A stretch of DNA of 64,000 bases from Streptomyces sp. WZ-12 (GTDB lineage: Bacteria > Actinomycetota > Actinomycetes > Streptomycetales > Streptomycetaceae): the NCBI RefSeq assembly GCF_028898845.1, contig NZ_CP118574.1, forward strand, positions 4,313,001 through 4,377,000, read 5' to 3'. Below the pieces are notes generated by a model. That model was not told the origin of the DNA and did no database searches. It saw only the letters and a list, made by a program, of their open reading frames with translations. This document shows positions 1 to 10,250 of the stretch, in pieces (position 1 is the first letter of the stretch; each line of letters opens with the position of its first letter). The position numbers and the translations under genes are program-made.

Positions 1-28
1 ACCGCGGGGTCAGCAGGAACCGGTACAC
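1..28 (-). CDS. SURF1-family protein, N-terminus only (cut by window)
   Basis: On the minus strand a GTG at 28 opens a frame reading V/M-Y-R-F-L-L-T-P-R and runs off the window. Streptomyces SURF1-like proteins (cytochrome oxidase assembly factors) typically begin MYRFLLT. Only nine codons are visible, so this is a family guess from the N-terminal motif alone. Same strand as the sigma-factor pair upstream of it. Confidence 0.4.
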
Positions 29-219
29 CCCATCAACGGTACGGGGCCCGCCCGGCACGGCCGCACCGCCCCCTCCCCGCCGCCGCTCGGCCCCCGGGAC
101 CTGGCCGGTTGCCGTGACGACGGGCACCGCCAGCGACGCCCCGGACCACGGTACGAACTCCGGCCGCACCGGCCACGGCCGACCGTGCCGCCGCCGTGCC
201 TAAGGCGTCGCCACCGCCG

Positions 220-1476
220 CTACGGCATCGCCACCGGCGCCGTCCGGTACACCGTGCCGGCGCACGCATCCGGGATCTTGGCGTCGGCCGCCACGGGCTC
301 GCCCGCCTCCGGGGTGTGGGTGAGGAGCACCCCGCCGGCCGCCGCCCCGCCGTTCGGGGTTCCCTCGCCGCCGCCGGCCTGGCCCTCGGTGCCGCCGTCG
401 CCCGTCGTCGCCGCGGCGGCCGGCGAGGCCCCCGGTGGCTTGGACGGATCGGGGGTCGGCGACGGTCCCGGGCCGGTGCACCCGGTCTTGCCGCCGCCGG
501 CCGCCGGGATCCAGGCGAACTTGACCTCGTACGCCTGCCCGGGCTTGAGCACCAGTTGGTCGGGGGTGGTCGCCGGGTCCGGCAGGCCGGTGGCCTCGTC
601 GCCCGACGTGTGGTCGACGACATGGATCTTGTCGGCCTTGGTGGCGCCCTGCGGGGTGAGGTCCACGGTCCCGCCGCCCTGCACGGTGCAGGCGGCGTTG
701 GAGGTGTTCACCAGCCGGAACGCGCCGTAGACGCGGCCCGCCGAGTCGGCCGCGCCGACCGTCCCGGTCCCCTTGCCGAGCTGTTCGCGCCCGCAGACCG
801 GCGAGGTGACGTCCATGGTCGCGTCAGGCGAGGGTGTGTCGTCGCCGGCGCCGAGGCCCGTCCCGGTCTGCTCGGCGCCCTTGTCCGCCTTGCCGGACGG
901 TCGATCCGGGCCCGGTCTCGCGTCGTTCCCGCCGATCGGCCGGGTGCTGGCCCGTGCGGGGCCCTCGCCGCGCGCGCCGCTGGTGTCGTGGGTGACGTCC
1001 CGACTGCTGGCGGCGTTGGCCGGGCGGTCGCCGGGGTCGTCGCTGAAGTCGGCGACGTGCACCATCGCCGGGACCGCCGTACCGCCGAGCAGCAGCGCCG
1101 CGGCCACGCCCACCACGGCGTGCCGCCGCCGCTGGCGCCGGGCCGGCACCGCCCGCCGCAGTTGGTCCAACGCGTCCGGCGTGGGCTCCAGGTCGGCGAC
1201 GCTGGACCGCAGCAGCCGTCTCAGCTCGTCCTCGCCGCCGAAGCCGGCATCCCGGGACGCGTCCCGCTCGTCCGCGCCCCGGCCGCTGGCATCGCGCTCA
1301 CCCGCGCCGCCGTGATCACCGGCGTCACCGTGAACGCCCGCGTCACCGCGGTCGCTCACGCCACTACGGCCACCGGCGCCCCGACCACCGTCGTACGCCG
1401 TGCCGCCGGCCCCCCGACCGGTCTCGTCCCCCCAGTCACGCCCGCCGTTCCCGCTGTTGGGACCTGCCGCACTCAC
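220..1476 (-). CDS. membrane-anchored putative anti-sigma/accessory protein of the adjacent sigma factor
   Basis: 418 residues. The N-terminal ~75 residues are Gly/Arg/Asp-rich and low-complexity, followed by a short conserved helix (DELRRLLRSSVADLEPTPDALDQL) interrupted here for length, a basic patch, and one membrane segment around residues 105-125 (VVGVAAALLLGGTAVPAMV). The remaining ~290 residues would be outside the cell and resemble DUF4232-type domains, with paired cysteines and a long Pro/Ala/Gly linker. The GTG start overlaps the stop of the upstream sigma gene by four bases (GTGA), so translation is coupled. A single-pass protein coupled to a sigma factor suggests an anti-sigma or signal-sensing role; that is inference, since no zinc anti-sigma motif is seen. 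Confidence 0.6.
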   Translation of the reverse strand: MSAAGPNSGNGGRDWGDETGRGAGGTAYDGGRGAGGRSGVSDRGDAGVHGDAGDHGGAGERDASGRGADERDASRDAGFGGEDELRRLLRSSVADLEPTPDALDQLRRAVPARRQRRRHAVVGVAAALLLGGTAVPAMVHVADFSDDPGDRPANAASSRDVTHDTSGARGEGPARASTRPIGGNDARPGPDRPSGKADKGAEQTGTGLGAGDDTPSPDATMDVTSPVCGREQLGKGTGTVGAADSAGRVYGAFRLVNTSNAACTVQGGGTVDLTPQGATKADKIHVVDHTSGDEATGLPDPATTPDQLVLKPGQAYEVKFAWIPAAGGGKTGCTGPGPSPTPDPSKPPGASPAAAATTGDGGTEGQAGGGEGTPNGGAAAGGVLLTHTPEAGEPVAADAKIPDACAGTVYRTAPVAMP

Positions 1477-1973
1477 GCCGGAGCCTCCATGGCGACGCGG
1501 AGCGCCGCGATTCCCCGCGAGCCGTAGGCCTTCACCGAGCCGAGCGATATCCCCAGCGTCTCGGCGACCTGAGCCTCCGTCATGTCCGCGAAGTAGCGGA
1601 GCACCAGCACCTCGCGCTGGCGGCGCTGCAAGCCGCGCATCGCCTTGATCAATTGGTCCCGCTCCAGCAGGTCGTACGCGCCTTCCTCGGCGCTCGCCAT
1701 GTCGGGCATCGGCTTGGAGAGCAGCTTCAGCCCGAGGATCCGGCGGCGCAGCGCGGAGCGCGAGAGGTTGACGACCGTCTGCCGCAGGTACGCCAGCGTC
1801 TTCTCGGGGTCGCGCACCCGGTTGCGGGCGGAGTGCACGCGGATGAACGCCTCCTGCACGACGTCCTCGCAGGAGGCGGTGTCGTCGAGCAGCAGGGCGG
1901 CCAGGCCGAGAAGTGAGCGGTAGTGCGCGCGATAGGTCTCGGTGAGGTGGTCGACTGTGGTGCCGGCTGCCAT
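1473..1973 (-). CDS. SigE-family ECF RNA polymerase sigma factor
   Basis: 166 residues from the ATG at 1973. Region 2 is seen at FRAHYRSLLGLAALL-like sequence followed by CEDVVQEAFIRV, and region 4 at LQRRQREVLVLRYFADMTEAQVAETLG with the recognition helix ISLGSVKAYGSRGI. These match the SigE/SigM-type ECF sigma factors common in Streptomyces, which direct RNA polymerase to stress promoters. An in-frame TTG about ten codons upstream (MSTQRGDTDDAM) is an alternative start; neither has a strong Shine-Dalgarno. Translationally coupled to the membrane protein downstream. Target promoters cannot be read from the sequence. Confidence 0.85.
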   Translation of the reverse strand: MAAGTTVDHLTETYRAHYRSLLGLAALLLDDTASCEDVVQEAFIRVHSARNRVRDPEKTLAYLRQTVVNLSRSALRRRILGLKLLSKPMPDMASAEEGAYDLLERDQLIKAMRGLQRRQREVLVLRYFADMTEAQVAETLGISLGSVKAYGSRGIAALRVAMEAPA

Positions 1974-2744
1974 CGCGTCGTCAGTGTCCCCACGCTGTGT
2001 CGACAACTGCGCGGGGCGCGCGGCGGACCAGGGGGCGATCACCGGCATCCCCCCGGGCACCCGTGGGCGCTGGGGGCGCACTGCCGCGCCTGCCCCTGCC
2101 ACCGGGGCGATGGTGAATCCGAGTACCTCTGCCACGCCTGTTGGACACGCTTCCCCCCAAAAGGGTTGTACGCGCAAGGCCCCGCTTGTGGCGATGCGTC
2201 AAATGCCCTCATGCGCACCAACTCTTTCAAACGCCCCAATTGCCCTGATACGACTGCCCTGTCGCAATCGTCCCGCCACCCCAGGGCCCCGGAAGCGGCC
2301 CGCGCACACCACGGACCATCCAAGGGGGCGATCCGGAGAGACGCCGCCCACCGGCTCACCGGTTGCAGCGTCACGGGATGCGAATGATCGAACAGAACAT
2401 CAGCCCAGATCAAGTGGTCCGTACCAGCACTCCATACACCAAATCTTCACACGGCCCACAAATTATGTCGCAGGCCCCCACCCCGCCGCAGCCACTCCCG
2501 CCAACTGCCGCCCCCGCAACGGAAACTGGCCCGCGCCGCCCCCAAAACGCCCCGTATCGGTGCCACCCAAATCCCGACTTCCGAAACAAAGCCCACAAAT
2601 CTCGAACCGCGTCCGCAAACCACCCATCACGCCCCACACATCGCAAAACGCAAACGGCAAATCGCCGCCTCCGGCCCGCACTTCAGCCCCCGCGGAGCGC
2701 ACGCCGTGACCAACGCCACCCACCCCCGGAGACCCTTAAGTCCC
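1974..2744. other. gene-free interval between the sigma gene and asd
   Basis: About 770 bases with no convincing coding sequence. From about 2400 to 2740 the plus strand is strikingly poor in G and rich in C and A. It must carry the sigma-gene promoter and the end of the asd transcript, but no clear hairpin terminator was found. Confidence 0.5.
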
Positions 2745-3860
2745 TTACGCCCCGGTATCCCCCACCACCAACTCCCCGATCTGCGCCGCGTTCAGCGCCG
2801 CCCCCTTGCGGAGGTTGTCCCCGCACACGAACAGCTCCAGCGCCCGCGGATCGTCCAACGACCGCCGCACCCGCCCCACCCAGGTGGGGTCCGTCCCCGC
2901 CACGTCCGACGGGGTCGGGTACTCGCCCTCGGCCGGGTCGTCGCAGAGCACGACCCCGGGGGCGACCGCCAGGATCTCGTGCGCCCCGGCGACCGTGATC
3001 TCCTTCTCGAAGCGCGCGTGCACCGCCATCGAGTGCCCGGTGACCACCGGGACGCGCACGCAGGTCGCGGTGACCGGCAGCTCCGGCAGCCCGAGCACCT
3101 TCCGGGACTCCTCGCGGATCGTCAGCTCCTCCGAGGACCAGCCGTCCTCCTGGAGCGAGCCCGCCCACGGCACGACGTTGAGGGCGAGCGGCGCCGGAAA
3201 CGGCCCGAGGGCGTCGCCGACCGCCCGCCGCACATCGCCCGGCGCGGCGCCCAGTTCCTCGCCGGACACCATCGCGAGCTGCGCCCGCAGCGTCTCGGTG
3301 CCGGCCCGCCCGGCGCTGGACGCCGCCTGGTAAGAGGAGACGACCAACTCGCTCAGCCCGTACGCGGCGTGCAGCGCACCGAGCACGACGATCATCGACA
3401 GCGTGGTGCAGTGCGGATTGGCGATGATCCCGCGCGGCCGGATCCGCGCCGCGCACCCGTTGACCTCGGGCACGACCAGGGGCACGTCCGGGTCTCCCCG
3501 GAACGCGCCCGAATTGTCCACCACCACCGCGCCCTTGGACACCGCGACCGGCGCCCATCGCGCGGCGATCTCGTCCGGCACGTCGAACATCGCGACGTCG
3601 ATGCCGTCGAAGGCGTCCTCGCTCAGCTCGACGACCTCGATCTCCTCGCCCCGCACGGTCAGCCCGTGACTGGCCGAACGGGAGGAGTCGATCAGCCGGA
3701 TCTCGCCCCAGATGTCGGCCCGCTCGGAGAGGATCCCGAGCAGCACCCGGCCGACGGCACCGGTGGCGCCGACGATCGCGAGATGCGGCTTGGTGACCGG
3801 GCGGGCCCCCGTCCCCGCCGTGTCGGCGAGGGACGGACGGCCCGCCTCGGCCGGAATCAT
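2745..3860 (-). CDS. asd: aspartate-semialdehyde dehydrogenase
   Basis: 371 residues. Reduces aspartyl phosphate to aspartate semialdehyde with NADPH, the second step of the lysine/threonine/methionine and diaminopimelate pathway, in the cytoplasm. The nucleotide-binding motif [11 protein letters not shown] lies near residue 32 and the active-site cysteine in NPHCTT in the middle; the conserved [10 protein letters not shown] block follows. The ATG overlaps the aspartokinase stop by four bases (ATGA), so both enzymes are translated together. The start gives an N-terminal extension of about 20 residues ([15 protein letters not shown]) before the usual [10 protein letters not shown]; an internal start is possible but the overlap favours this one. 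Confidence 0.95.
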   Translation of the reverse strand: MIPAEAGRPSLADTAGTGARPVTKPHLAIVGATGAVGRVLLGILSERADIWGEIRLIDSSRSASHGLTVRGEEIEVVELSEDAFDGIDVAMFDVPDEIAARWAPVAVSKGAVVVDNSGAFRGDPDVPLVVPEVNGCAARIRPRGIIANPHCTTLSMIVVLGALHAAYGLSELVVSSYQAASSAGRAGTETLRAQLAMVSGEELGAAPGDVRRAVGDALGPFPAPLALNVVPWAGSLQEDGWSSEELTIREESRKVLGLPELPVTATCVRVPVVTGHSMAVHARFEKEITVAGAHEILAVAPGVVLCDDPAEGEYPTPSDVAGTDPTWVGRVRRSLDDPRALELFVCGDNLRKGAALNAAQIGELVVGDTGA

Positions 3861-4378
3861 CGCCCGGTGCCGCCGTAGACGATCGCCTCGTCGCTCTCGC
3901 TGTCGAGCCCGAAGGCGCTGTGCACGGCCCGGACGGCCTCGTTGACGTCATCGGCCCGGGTGACGACCGAGATGCGGATCTCGGAGGTCGAGATGAGCTC
4001 GATGTTCACGCCCGCGTTGGACAGCGCCTCGAAGAACGCGGCGGTGACGCCGGGGTTGGTCTTCATGCCCGCGCCGACCAGCGAGATCTTGGCGATCTGG
4101 TCGTCGTAGCGGAGCGAGTCGAAACCGACCGCGGCCCGGGTCTTCTCCAGGGCCGCGACGGCCTTGCGGCCCTCGGCCTTCGGCAGCGTGAAGGAGATGT
4201 CCGTCAGGCCGGTGGAGGCCGCCGACACGTTCTGGACGACCATGTCGATGTTGACCTCGGAGTCGGCGATGGCACGGAAGATCCGCGCGGCCTCGCCCGG
4301 CTTGTCCGGAACCCCGACGACCGTGACCTTCGCCTCGGAGGTGTCGTGCGCGACGCCCGAGATGATTGCCTGCTCCAT
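3857..4378 (-). CDS. aspartate kinase beta subunit (in-frame internal start)
   Basis: An internal ATG at 4378 (protein [17 protein letters not shown]) is preceded by AAGGGGA with seven bases of spacing, and opens exactly at the beginning of the ACT regulatory part. Corynebacterium and Bacillus aspartokinases are known alpha2beta2 enzymes whose beta chain starts at the matching place. The 173-residue product would be the regulatory subunit. The start signal is seen; the use of it is inferred from the family. Confidence 0.6.
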   Translation of the reverse strand: MEQAIISGVAHDTSEAKVTVVGVPDKPGEAARIFRAIADSEVNIDMVVQNVSAASTGLTDISFTLPKAEGRKAVAALEKTRAAVGFDSLRYDDQIAKISLVGAGMKTNPGVTAAFFEALSNAGVNIELISTSEIRISVVTRADDVNEAVRAVHSAFGLDSESDEAIVYGGTGR

Positions 4379-5128
4379 CGGCTGGTCCCCTTGCGGTTCG
4401 TTGCTGACCCACGTGCCCTGCAGCCCCGAGAAGGACGAGCGGACGTGGATCGGGATGTTGTAACGGCGTGCGTACTCGACGCAGCGGTGCAGCAGCACCT
4501 TGGAACCGGAGCTGGCCAGCTCCAGCATGTCCTCGAAGGAGATCCAGTCGATCTTCCGGGCCTTCTTCACGACCCGGGGGTCGGCGGTGAAGACGCCGTC
4601 GACGTCGGTGTAGATCTCGCAGACATCGGCGTTCAGCGCGGCGGCCAGCGCCACCGCGGTGGTGTCCGAACCGCCGCGCCCCAGCGTCGTGATGTCCTTC
4701 TTGTCCTGGGACACACCCTGGAAGCCGGCGACGATGGCGATGTTGCCCTCGTCGATGGACGCCTGGATGCGGCCCGGCGTGACGTCGATGATCCGTGCCT
4801 TGTTGTGCACGGAGTCGGTGATCACGCCGGCCTGGCTGCCGGTGAAGGACTGCGCCTCGTGACCGAGGTTTTTGATCGCCATCGCCAGCAAGGCCATAGA
4901 GATCCGCTCTCCGGCGGTCAGCAGCATGTCGAACTCGCGCCCCGACGGGATCGGGGACACTTCCTGAGCGAGATCGATCAGCTCGTCCGTCGTGTCGCCC
5001 ATCGCCGAGACCACCACGACAACCTGGTTGCCGTTCTTCTTGGCCTCAACGATTCGCTTGGCGACGCGCTTGATGCCCTCGGCATCCGCAACGGATGAGC
5101 CGCCGTACTTCTGCACGACAAGGCCCAC
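3857..5128 (-). CDS. ask: aspartate kinase, alpha subunit
   Basis: 423 residues from the GTG at 5128, which has GAGGAG five bases upstream; a TTG further out at 5143 has no better support. Phosphorylates aspartate, the first committed step of the aspartate family. KYGGSSV opens the kinase domain and GRGGSDTTA lies near residue 160. Two ACT domains fill the C-terminal ~170 residues and are the usual site of concerted feedback inhibition by lysine and threonine in actinobacteria. Followed by asd with a four-base overlap. The same reading frame probably also encodes a separate beta subunit. Confidence 0.96.
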   Translation of the reverse strand: MGLVVQKYGGSSVADAEGIKRVAKRIVEAKKNGNQVVVVVSAMGDTTDELIDLAQEVSPIPSGREFDMLLTAGERISMALLAMAIKNLGHEAQSFTGSQAGVITDSVHNKARIIDVTPGRIQASIDEGNIAIVAGFQGVSQDKKDITTLGRGGSDTTAVALAAALNADVCEIYTDVDGVFTADPRVVKKARKIDWISFEDMLELASSGSKVLLHRCVEYARRYNIPIHVRSSFSGLQGTWVSNEPQGDQPMEQAIISGVAHDTSEAKVTVVGVPDKPGEAARIFRAIADSEVNIDMVVQNVSAASTGLTDISFTLPKAEGRKAVAALEKTRAAVGFDSLRYDDQIAKISLVGAGMKTNPGVTAAFFEALSNAGVNIELISTSEIRISVVTRADDVNEAVRAVHSAFGLDSESDEAIVYGGTGR

Positions 5129-5466
5129 GTGCGCTCCTCGCAACTGTCTTGAGCGGGAGGGGATCCCTCCCGGACCCCCTGATATGGGGGTACTGCGGTC
5201 GGCTCAGTCTAACGAGCGGGCGGAAACCGCCCCGCTACTACCGCATCGTGAGACACCGAACCCGCGTCGTGATCAACTCGCCCTCGTGCCGACGCCGGTG
5301 GCGGCGGCCGATGAGCGCGCCGAACGCGGTCCGTGAACACCGTGTCCCTCTCCGGTCCAGCGCGGTGCTCCATCGCACCGGCTCGGCGAGCACCTTCCCG
5401 TTCCGCCCAGCGGCACACGGAAACGTAACCCAGCTCACACCCCCGGGACGGCCCGTGGCCCGGGAG
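5129..5466. other. gene-free interval upstream of ask
   Basis: 338 bases between the ask start and the end of the DUF5063 gene. It should hold the ask-asd promoter. No ORF with Streptomyces codon bias, no RNA motif and no clear terminator was recognised. Confidence 0.5.
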
Positions 5467-6129
5467 TCACGCCCGGCGCAGCCCCAACGGGCCGGCGATC
5501 TCCGCGGCCATGACCTTGCCGGCCTCCTCGGCCAGCCGCTCCTCGTCGCCGGCGGCGCCGGTGTCGGTGTCCAGCCCGTCCAGCGCGTCCAGCGGCTGGT
5601 CCAGGCGGACATGGGCGACCAGCGACTGCAGCGCCCGGAGGGCGGCGGAGGCGGTCGGCCCCCAGTTGGAGAGGTAGGAGAACTGCCACCACCACAGGGC
5701 CTCGGAGACCCGGCCCGCCCGGTAGTGCGCCAGCCCGTGCCGCAGGTCGGTGATGATGTCGGCGAGATCGTCGGAGATCCGGCAGGCCACCGGCTCGCTG
5801 CGCGGCACGTACGGGTCGAAGACCTCGGAGTAGACGTCCACCGGGTCGAGGAGCTGCGCGAACCGCTCGCGCAGCTCGTCCACGTCCGCCTCCGGGCCGG
5901 TGTCCGGTTCGTAACGCTCGTCGGGAACGATGTCCTCGTGGGCGCCCAGCCGGCCGCCCGCGAGCAGCAGTTGGGAGACCTCCAGCAGCAGGAAGGGCAC
6001 CGCGCTGTCCGGCTCATCGCCCTTGGCGACCTCGGTCACCGCGACGATGAAGCTCTCGATCGAGTCGGAGATCGAAACGGCGAAGTCGTCCGGGTTCTGT
6101 GTCGTGTCGTGCAGCGTGGCGTCAGACAT
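5467..6129 (-). CDS. DUF5063-domain protein
   Basis: 220 residues from the ATG at 6129, preceded by GGGAGGAG. Acidic, soluble, mostly helical, with the conserved core [16 protein letters not shown] near the N-terminus and [20 protein letters not shown] and [18 protein letters not shown] blocks. This family of unknown function sits directly downstream of recR in Streptomyces, as here, and its start overlaps the recR stop by eight bases, so the two are co-translated. A link to recombination or nucleoid work is suggested only by position. Confidence 0.85.
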   Translation of the reverse strand: MSDATLHDTTQNPDDFAVSISDSIESFIVAVTEVAKGDEPDSAVPFLLLEVSQLLLAGGRLGAHEDIVPDERYEPDTGPEADVDELRERFAQLLDPVDVYSEVFDPYVPRSEPVACRISDDLADIITDLRHGLAHYRAGRVSEALWWWQFSYLSNWGPTASAALRALQSLVAHVRLDQPLDALDGLDTDTGAAGDEERLAEEAGKVMAAEIAGPLGLRRA

Positions 6130-6721
6130 CGAGAAGTCTCCTCCCTTCGAAGGCCCGCCCGAGCGTGACCTCGTCGGCATACTCCAGATCGCCTCCGACC
6201 GGCAGCCCACTGGCCAGTCGCGTCACCTTGAGGCCCATCGGCTTGACCATGCGGGCCAGATACGTGGCCGTGGCCTCGCCCTCCAGATTCGGGTCGGTGG
6301 CCAGGATCAGCTCGGTGACGGTGCCGTCCGCGAGCCGGGCCAGGAGTTCCCGTATCCGCAGGTCGTCGGGGCCGACGCCCTCGATCGGACTGATCGCCCC
6401 ACCGAGGACGTGATAGCGGCCGCGGAACTCCCGGGTCCGCTCGATCGCCACGACGTCCTTGGGCTCCTCCACGACGCAGATGACCGCCGGATCGCGCCGC
6501 GGGTCCAGGCAGACCCGGCACTGCTCCTCCTGCGCGACATTGCCGCACACGGTGCAGAACCGGACCTTGGCCTTGACCTCCATCAGCGCGTTCGCGAGCC
6601 GGCGGACATCGGTCGGCTCGGCCTGAAGGATGTGGAAGGCGATCCGCTGCGCGCTCTTGGGACCGACGCCGGGCAGTCTGCCCAACTCGTCGATCAGGTC
6701 CTGGACCACGCCCTCATACAC
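6122..6721 (-). CDS. recR: recombination mediator RecR
   Basis: 199 residues, the standard family length. Helps load RecA on gapped DNA with RecF/RecO. Order of parts: helix-hairpin-helix ([17 protein letters not shown], residues 16-32), a four-cysteine zinc finger (CTVCG and CRVC, about residues 56-71), then the Toprim domain ([28 protein letters not shown]). Sits between ybaB and the DUF5063 gene; the ybaB-recR pair is widely conserved. The end overlaps the next start by eight bases. Confidence 0.96.
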   Translation of the reverse strand: MYEGVVQDLIDELGRLPGVGPKSAQRIAFHILQAEPTDVRRLANALMEVKAKVRFCTVCGNVAQEEQCRVCLDPRRDPAVICVVEEPKDVVAIERTREFRGRYHVLGGAISPIEGVGPDDLRIRELLARLADGTVTELILATDPNLEGEATATYLARMVKPMGLKVTRLASGLPVGGDLEYADEVTLGRAFEGRRLLDV

Positions 6722-6798
6722 GGAACGCCTTCTCTCTCTTCTGCCGTGCTGCGTACGCTAGTTGGCTACTCCCCAGAAGGGGAGGCCCCTCGGGTCCC

Positions 6799-7152
6799 TC
6801 AGAACGGGAGACCGGGGATGCCACCGCCGCCGCCCAGCGCCTGGGCGAGCGGGCCCAGCTTCTGCTGCTGGAGCTTCTGCGCGGTGGCGTTGGCGTCGCG
6901 GACCGCGGCGAGAACGAGGTCGGCGAGGGTCTCGGCGGTGTCCTCCGCGGAGTCGGTGTCGACCGCCCTGGGGTCGATCACCAGCCCCTTGAGCTCACCG
7001 GAGCCGGTCACCGTCGCCTTGACCAGGCCACCCCCCGCGGAACCCTCCACGGGCGTCTCCGCCAGCTCCTGCTGGGCGGCCGCGAGATCCTCCTGCATCT
7101 TCTGGGCCTGCTGGAGCAGCTGCTGCATATTGGGCTGACCACCGGGGATCAC
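6799..7152 (-). CDS. YbaB/EbfC-family nucleoid-associated protein
   Basis: 117 residues from the GTG at 7152, which has GGAG seven bases upstream; the longer frame from 7176 would add eight residues without a ribosome site. The family forms dimers that bind DNA. The N-terminal helix [20 protein letters not shown] and the [18 protein letters not shown] strand region are typical; the Gly/Pro C-terminal tail [11 protein letters not shown] is common in Streptomyces members. Lies between dnaX and recR, the conserved bacterial order. Confidence 0.93.
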   Translation of the reverse strand: MIPGGQPNMQQLLQQAQKMQEDLAAAQQELAETPVEGSAGGGLVKATVTGSGELKGLVIDPRAVDTDSAEDTAETLADLVLAAVRDANATAQKLQQQKLGPLAQALGGGGGIPGLPF

Positions 7153-7357
7153 GACATGACTCCTGCCGTACGACAACGATTGTGCGGTAGCCCGAGCCTA
7201 CGTGTTCCGCGCGCCCGGCGCCCTACGCCGCAGGGAGGAGCACTGATGTGCCCCGTACGCCCCCGGGACGGCAGCGACGGCGGTGCGGTCACCGGGCCGC
7301 AGCCGCGCACCCGGCGCCGCTCAGCACCGCTCGACGTCGCTCGTCGCCGCCCCCGCG

Positions 7358-9786
7358 TCACTCGTTGTCGAACTCCTCCAGCACCGTCGCCCCGAGCTCC
7401 CGCACGATCAACTCATGGCCGCTGAGCGCGGAGTCGACGAGATCCGCGTCGTCCTCCGCCGGCATGTCGTACTCGATCGACACCGGGGGCTCCGGCGGGG
7501 CGTACGAGGGCTCCGGCGCGGGGCTGCCCTGGCCGCCGCCCGTGGACGGCGACGGGGCCACCGCCTCGCGCGCCATCCGGGCGCCCTGGCTACCGCCGCC
7601 GCCGGACCCCTGCTCGGGGGCCGGCGGGGCGCTCGGCCGGGCCGGCGCCGGTGCCGACTGCTGGGGCGCACCGCCATAGCCGCCGGTCGCCCCGCCGCCG
7701 AAGCCGCCACCGCCGCCGCGGGCGCCGCCGGACGGCGGGTTGGCCCCGCCGGACGGATCGACGATCGCCTCGACCCGCCACCGCAGCTGGAAGGTGTCGG
7801 CGAGCACGTCCTTGAGGACGTCCTCGCTGCCGCCGTTGGCGAAGCTGTCCCGGGCACCGGCGTTGGGGAACCCGACCTGCAGCGTCGTGCCGTCGAAGCC
7901 GGAGACCTGGGCGTTCTGGCTCAGCAGGATCCAGGTGAAGCGGCGGCGGCCCTTGACCGCCTCCAGGATCTGCGGCCAGAGCTGCCGCGCCTGCGCGGCC
8001 CCCTGCGCCGCCGCGGCGGACGGCGCCGCGGGAGCTCCGCCGGCGGGACCGGGCGCGGGCGGGCGCGGGCGCGGGGGGCGGCGTGGGCGCCGCGGGCGCG
8101 CTGGGCGCCGCGGCGGAGGGCTGCCCGCCCTGCCCCGGCGCCGCGGCCGACGGCCAACTCCCCGGGCTGCCGCGCACCGGGCGCCTGCCCGGCACCCGTC
8201 GCACCCCGGGTGCCACTGGGCCACGCCCCGGGCCGCGCCGCCCCACCCTGGGGTGCGGCCGGGGCCGCCGCTGCTTGCGGGCCGCCCTCGTCCTGCCCGA
8301 CCGGTTGACCGGCCGACTGACCGACCGGCGCCGCACCGGAGGCAGCAGGACTCGCCGGACCCCCGGAACCAACAGGACCAGCAGGCGCACCGGTCGCAGC
8401 CGGGGCACCGGCGCCGGCCCCCGCGTCCGCGCCCTGGCCGCTCGTCGCCCCCCGCACGGCGGCGCGCGCCGCCGCAGGTCCGGAGGGCCCGGCCGGCATC
8501 GGCGGATGCGCCTGGGGCCCCGGCGCGTACCCGACCGCGGGCCCGCCGGACTCCAGCACGGCCCCACCGGGACCGGCGCCGCCCGCGGGCAGCCCGCCGC
8601 CCAGCGCCAGCGCCGCCGCCCCGGCGCCCGCGCCGCGCTCCAGGCGGTCCAGCCGCGCCTGCACCGACCGCTCGTCGTCGTACGCCGCCGGCAGCAGCAC
8701 CCGGGCGCAGATCAGCTCCAGTTGGAGCCGCGGGGAGGTCGCCCCGCGCATCTCCGTCAGCCCGGCATTGACCAGGTCCGCGGCCCGGCTCAGCTCCGCC
8801 GCCCCGAACACCGACGCCTGCGCCGCCATCCGCTCCACGACATCGATCGGGGCGTCGATCAGCCCCTTCTCCGCCGCGTCCGGCACCGCCGCCAGGATCA
8901 CCAGGTCCCGCAGCCGCTCCAACAGGTCGGAGACGAACCGGCGGGGGTCGTTCCCGCCCTCGATGACGCGGTCGACGACCTCGAAGGCCGCCGCCCCGTC
9001 CCCGGCCGCGAACGCCTCCACGACGGAATCCAGCAGCGACCCGTCGGTGTACCCCAGCAGCGACGTCGCCATGGCATACGTCACACCGTCCGCGCCGGCC
9101 CCGGCCAGGAGCTGGTCCATCACCGACATCGAGTCACGCACCGAGCCCGCACCGGCCCGCACCACCAGCGGCAGCACCCCGTCCTCGACCGGGATCTCCT
9201 CCCGCCCGCACACCTCCGCGAGGTACTCCCGCAGCGTCCCCGGCGGCACCAGCCGGAACGGATAGTGGTGCGTCCGCGACCGGATCGTCCCGATGACCTT
9301 CTCGGGCTCCGTGGTCGCGAAGATGAACTTCAGGTGCTCCGGCGGCTCCTCGACGACCTTCAGCAGGGCGTTGAAGCCCGCCGAGGTCACCATGTGCGCC
9401 TCGTCGATGATGTAGATCTTGTAGCGGCTGCTGGCCGGCCCGAAGAACGCCTTCTCCCGCAGCTCGCGGGCGTCGTCCACGCCACCGTGCGAGGCGGCGT
9501 CGATCTCGATCACATCGATCGAGCCGCGCCCGTTGCGCGCCAGGTCCTCGCACGACCGGCAGGTCCCGCAGGGCGTCGGAGTGGGACCTTCCTCACAGTT
9601 CAAACAGCGCGCCAGGATCCGCGCGCTCGTCGTCTTGCCGCAGCCGCGCGGCCCACTGAACAGATACGCATGGTTGACCCGGTTGTTCCGCAACGCCTGC
9701 TGCAGCGGGTCGGTCACGTGCTCTTGCCCGATGACCTCGGCGAAGGACTCGGGGCGGTAGCGGCGGTACAGCGCAAGGGACGACAC
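7358..9786 (-). CDS. dnaX: DNA polymerase III gamma/tau subunit, reading frame broken twice in the linker
   Basis: Clamp-loader ATPase. From the GTG at 9786 the N-terminal part is normal: Walker A GPRGCGKT at residues 45-52, zinc cysteines in CLNC and CGTCRSC (61-79), DEAH at 128-131, then domain III. The Ala/Pro/Gly linker leaves frame near 8140-8175, runs in a second frame to about 8045-8070, and the C-terminal tau part (LWPQILEAVKGRRRFTWILL to EEFDNE) continues in a third frame and ends at 7358. Each switch is a forward shift of one base in GC-only sequence including a run of six G. DnaX is essential and Streptomyces copies are normally one frame, so sequencing error is the likeliest cause; real shortened or shifted products are not excluded. 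Confidence 0.85.
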
Positions 9787-9878
9787 GCTTACGACGATAT
9801 CGGGCCCCACTGACAACCGGGCTTCCCCGAGCTCCCGGCCGCTCACGAGCGGGGAAGGCGGCACCCGCGAACGCAAGC

Positions 9879-9972
9879 GCCCCTCACGCACCCGCCAGAG
9901 CCGACCTACCCTTGCTGCCTTCCGGCCCTGGGGGAGTTCAGTCAGATAGCGCCACGTGAGGGGCTGCGCCCC
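9879..9972 (-). ncRNA. ffs: small bacterial signal recognition particle RNA
   Basis: The minus strand contains the invariant SRP tip sequence CCAGGGCCGGAAGGCAGCAA with GGGTAGGTCGG beside it. The ends GCCCCTCAC and GTGAGGGGC pair perfectly to close the single long hairpin of the short actinobacterial form (about 95 nt). Position between dnaX and a tRNA-Ser gene is the usual one in Streptomyces. The exact 5' and 3' ends are estimated from the closing stem. Confidence 0.92.
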
Positions 9973-10099
9973 ACATTAGCGGATCCCCCGCCCAACAAAC
10001 GACCCGCCCCCATCGGACCCCCTCGCCGGATCCCCCCGCCGACCCCCTCCCCCGGATCATGTTCGCGAGCACTCCCCAACGTCTTGTATTGTTTGCGGC

Positions 10100-10187
10100 G
10101 GAGGATTCGCCTAGTGGCCTAGGGCGCACGCTTGGAAAGCGTGTTGGGGGCAACCCCTCACGAGTTCGAATCTCGTATCCTCCGCCA
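10100..10187 (+). tRNA. tRNA-Ser (anticodon GGA), intact copy and integration site
   Basis: Acceptor arms GGAGGAT and ATCCTCC pair over seven bases; the anticodon stem ACGCT/AGCGT encloses the loop TTGGAAA with GGA. A long class II variable arm (TTGGGGGCAACCCCTCA) and the T arm (CGAGTTCGAATCTCG) follow, and CCA is encoded at 10185-10187. From the anticodon loop onward it is repeated at 28971 and 38013, so it is the attB target of the neighbouring islands. Integration leaves this copy functional. Confidence 0.97.
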
Positions 10188-10249
10188 GTGCTCTCACCGG
10201 GCACGATGTCGAAGGGCCCCACCGTTCGCGGTGGGGCCCTTCGACGTTC
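10132..10249 (+). repeat. attL: 118-bp att repeat, copy 1
   Basis: Begins in the anticodon loop of tRNA-Ser (TTGGAAAGCG), covers the tRNA 3' half and the terminator, and ends two bases before the integrase stop codon. Identical over 118 bases to 28971-29088 and over its first 60 bases to 38013-38072. Confidence 0.93.
10208..10245 (+). terminator. strong hairpin terminator after tRNA-Ser
   Basis: A perfect 17-bp inverted repeat (GTCGAAGGGCCCCACCG and its complement) around a TTCG loop, 20 bases past the tRNA. The same hairpin is duplicated at 29047-29084 and in a mutated form near 38090-38127. Confidence 0.85.
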
Positions 10250-10250
10250 C

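Noticed and set aside
7358..9786. Programmed -1 frameshift in dnaX as in E. coli
   Set aside because: There is no A-rich slippery heptamer or stimulatory hairpin as in E. coli, and two separate shifts are needed. Sequencing error or indels fit better.
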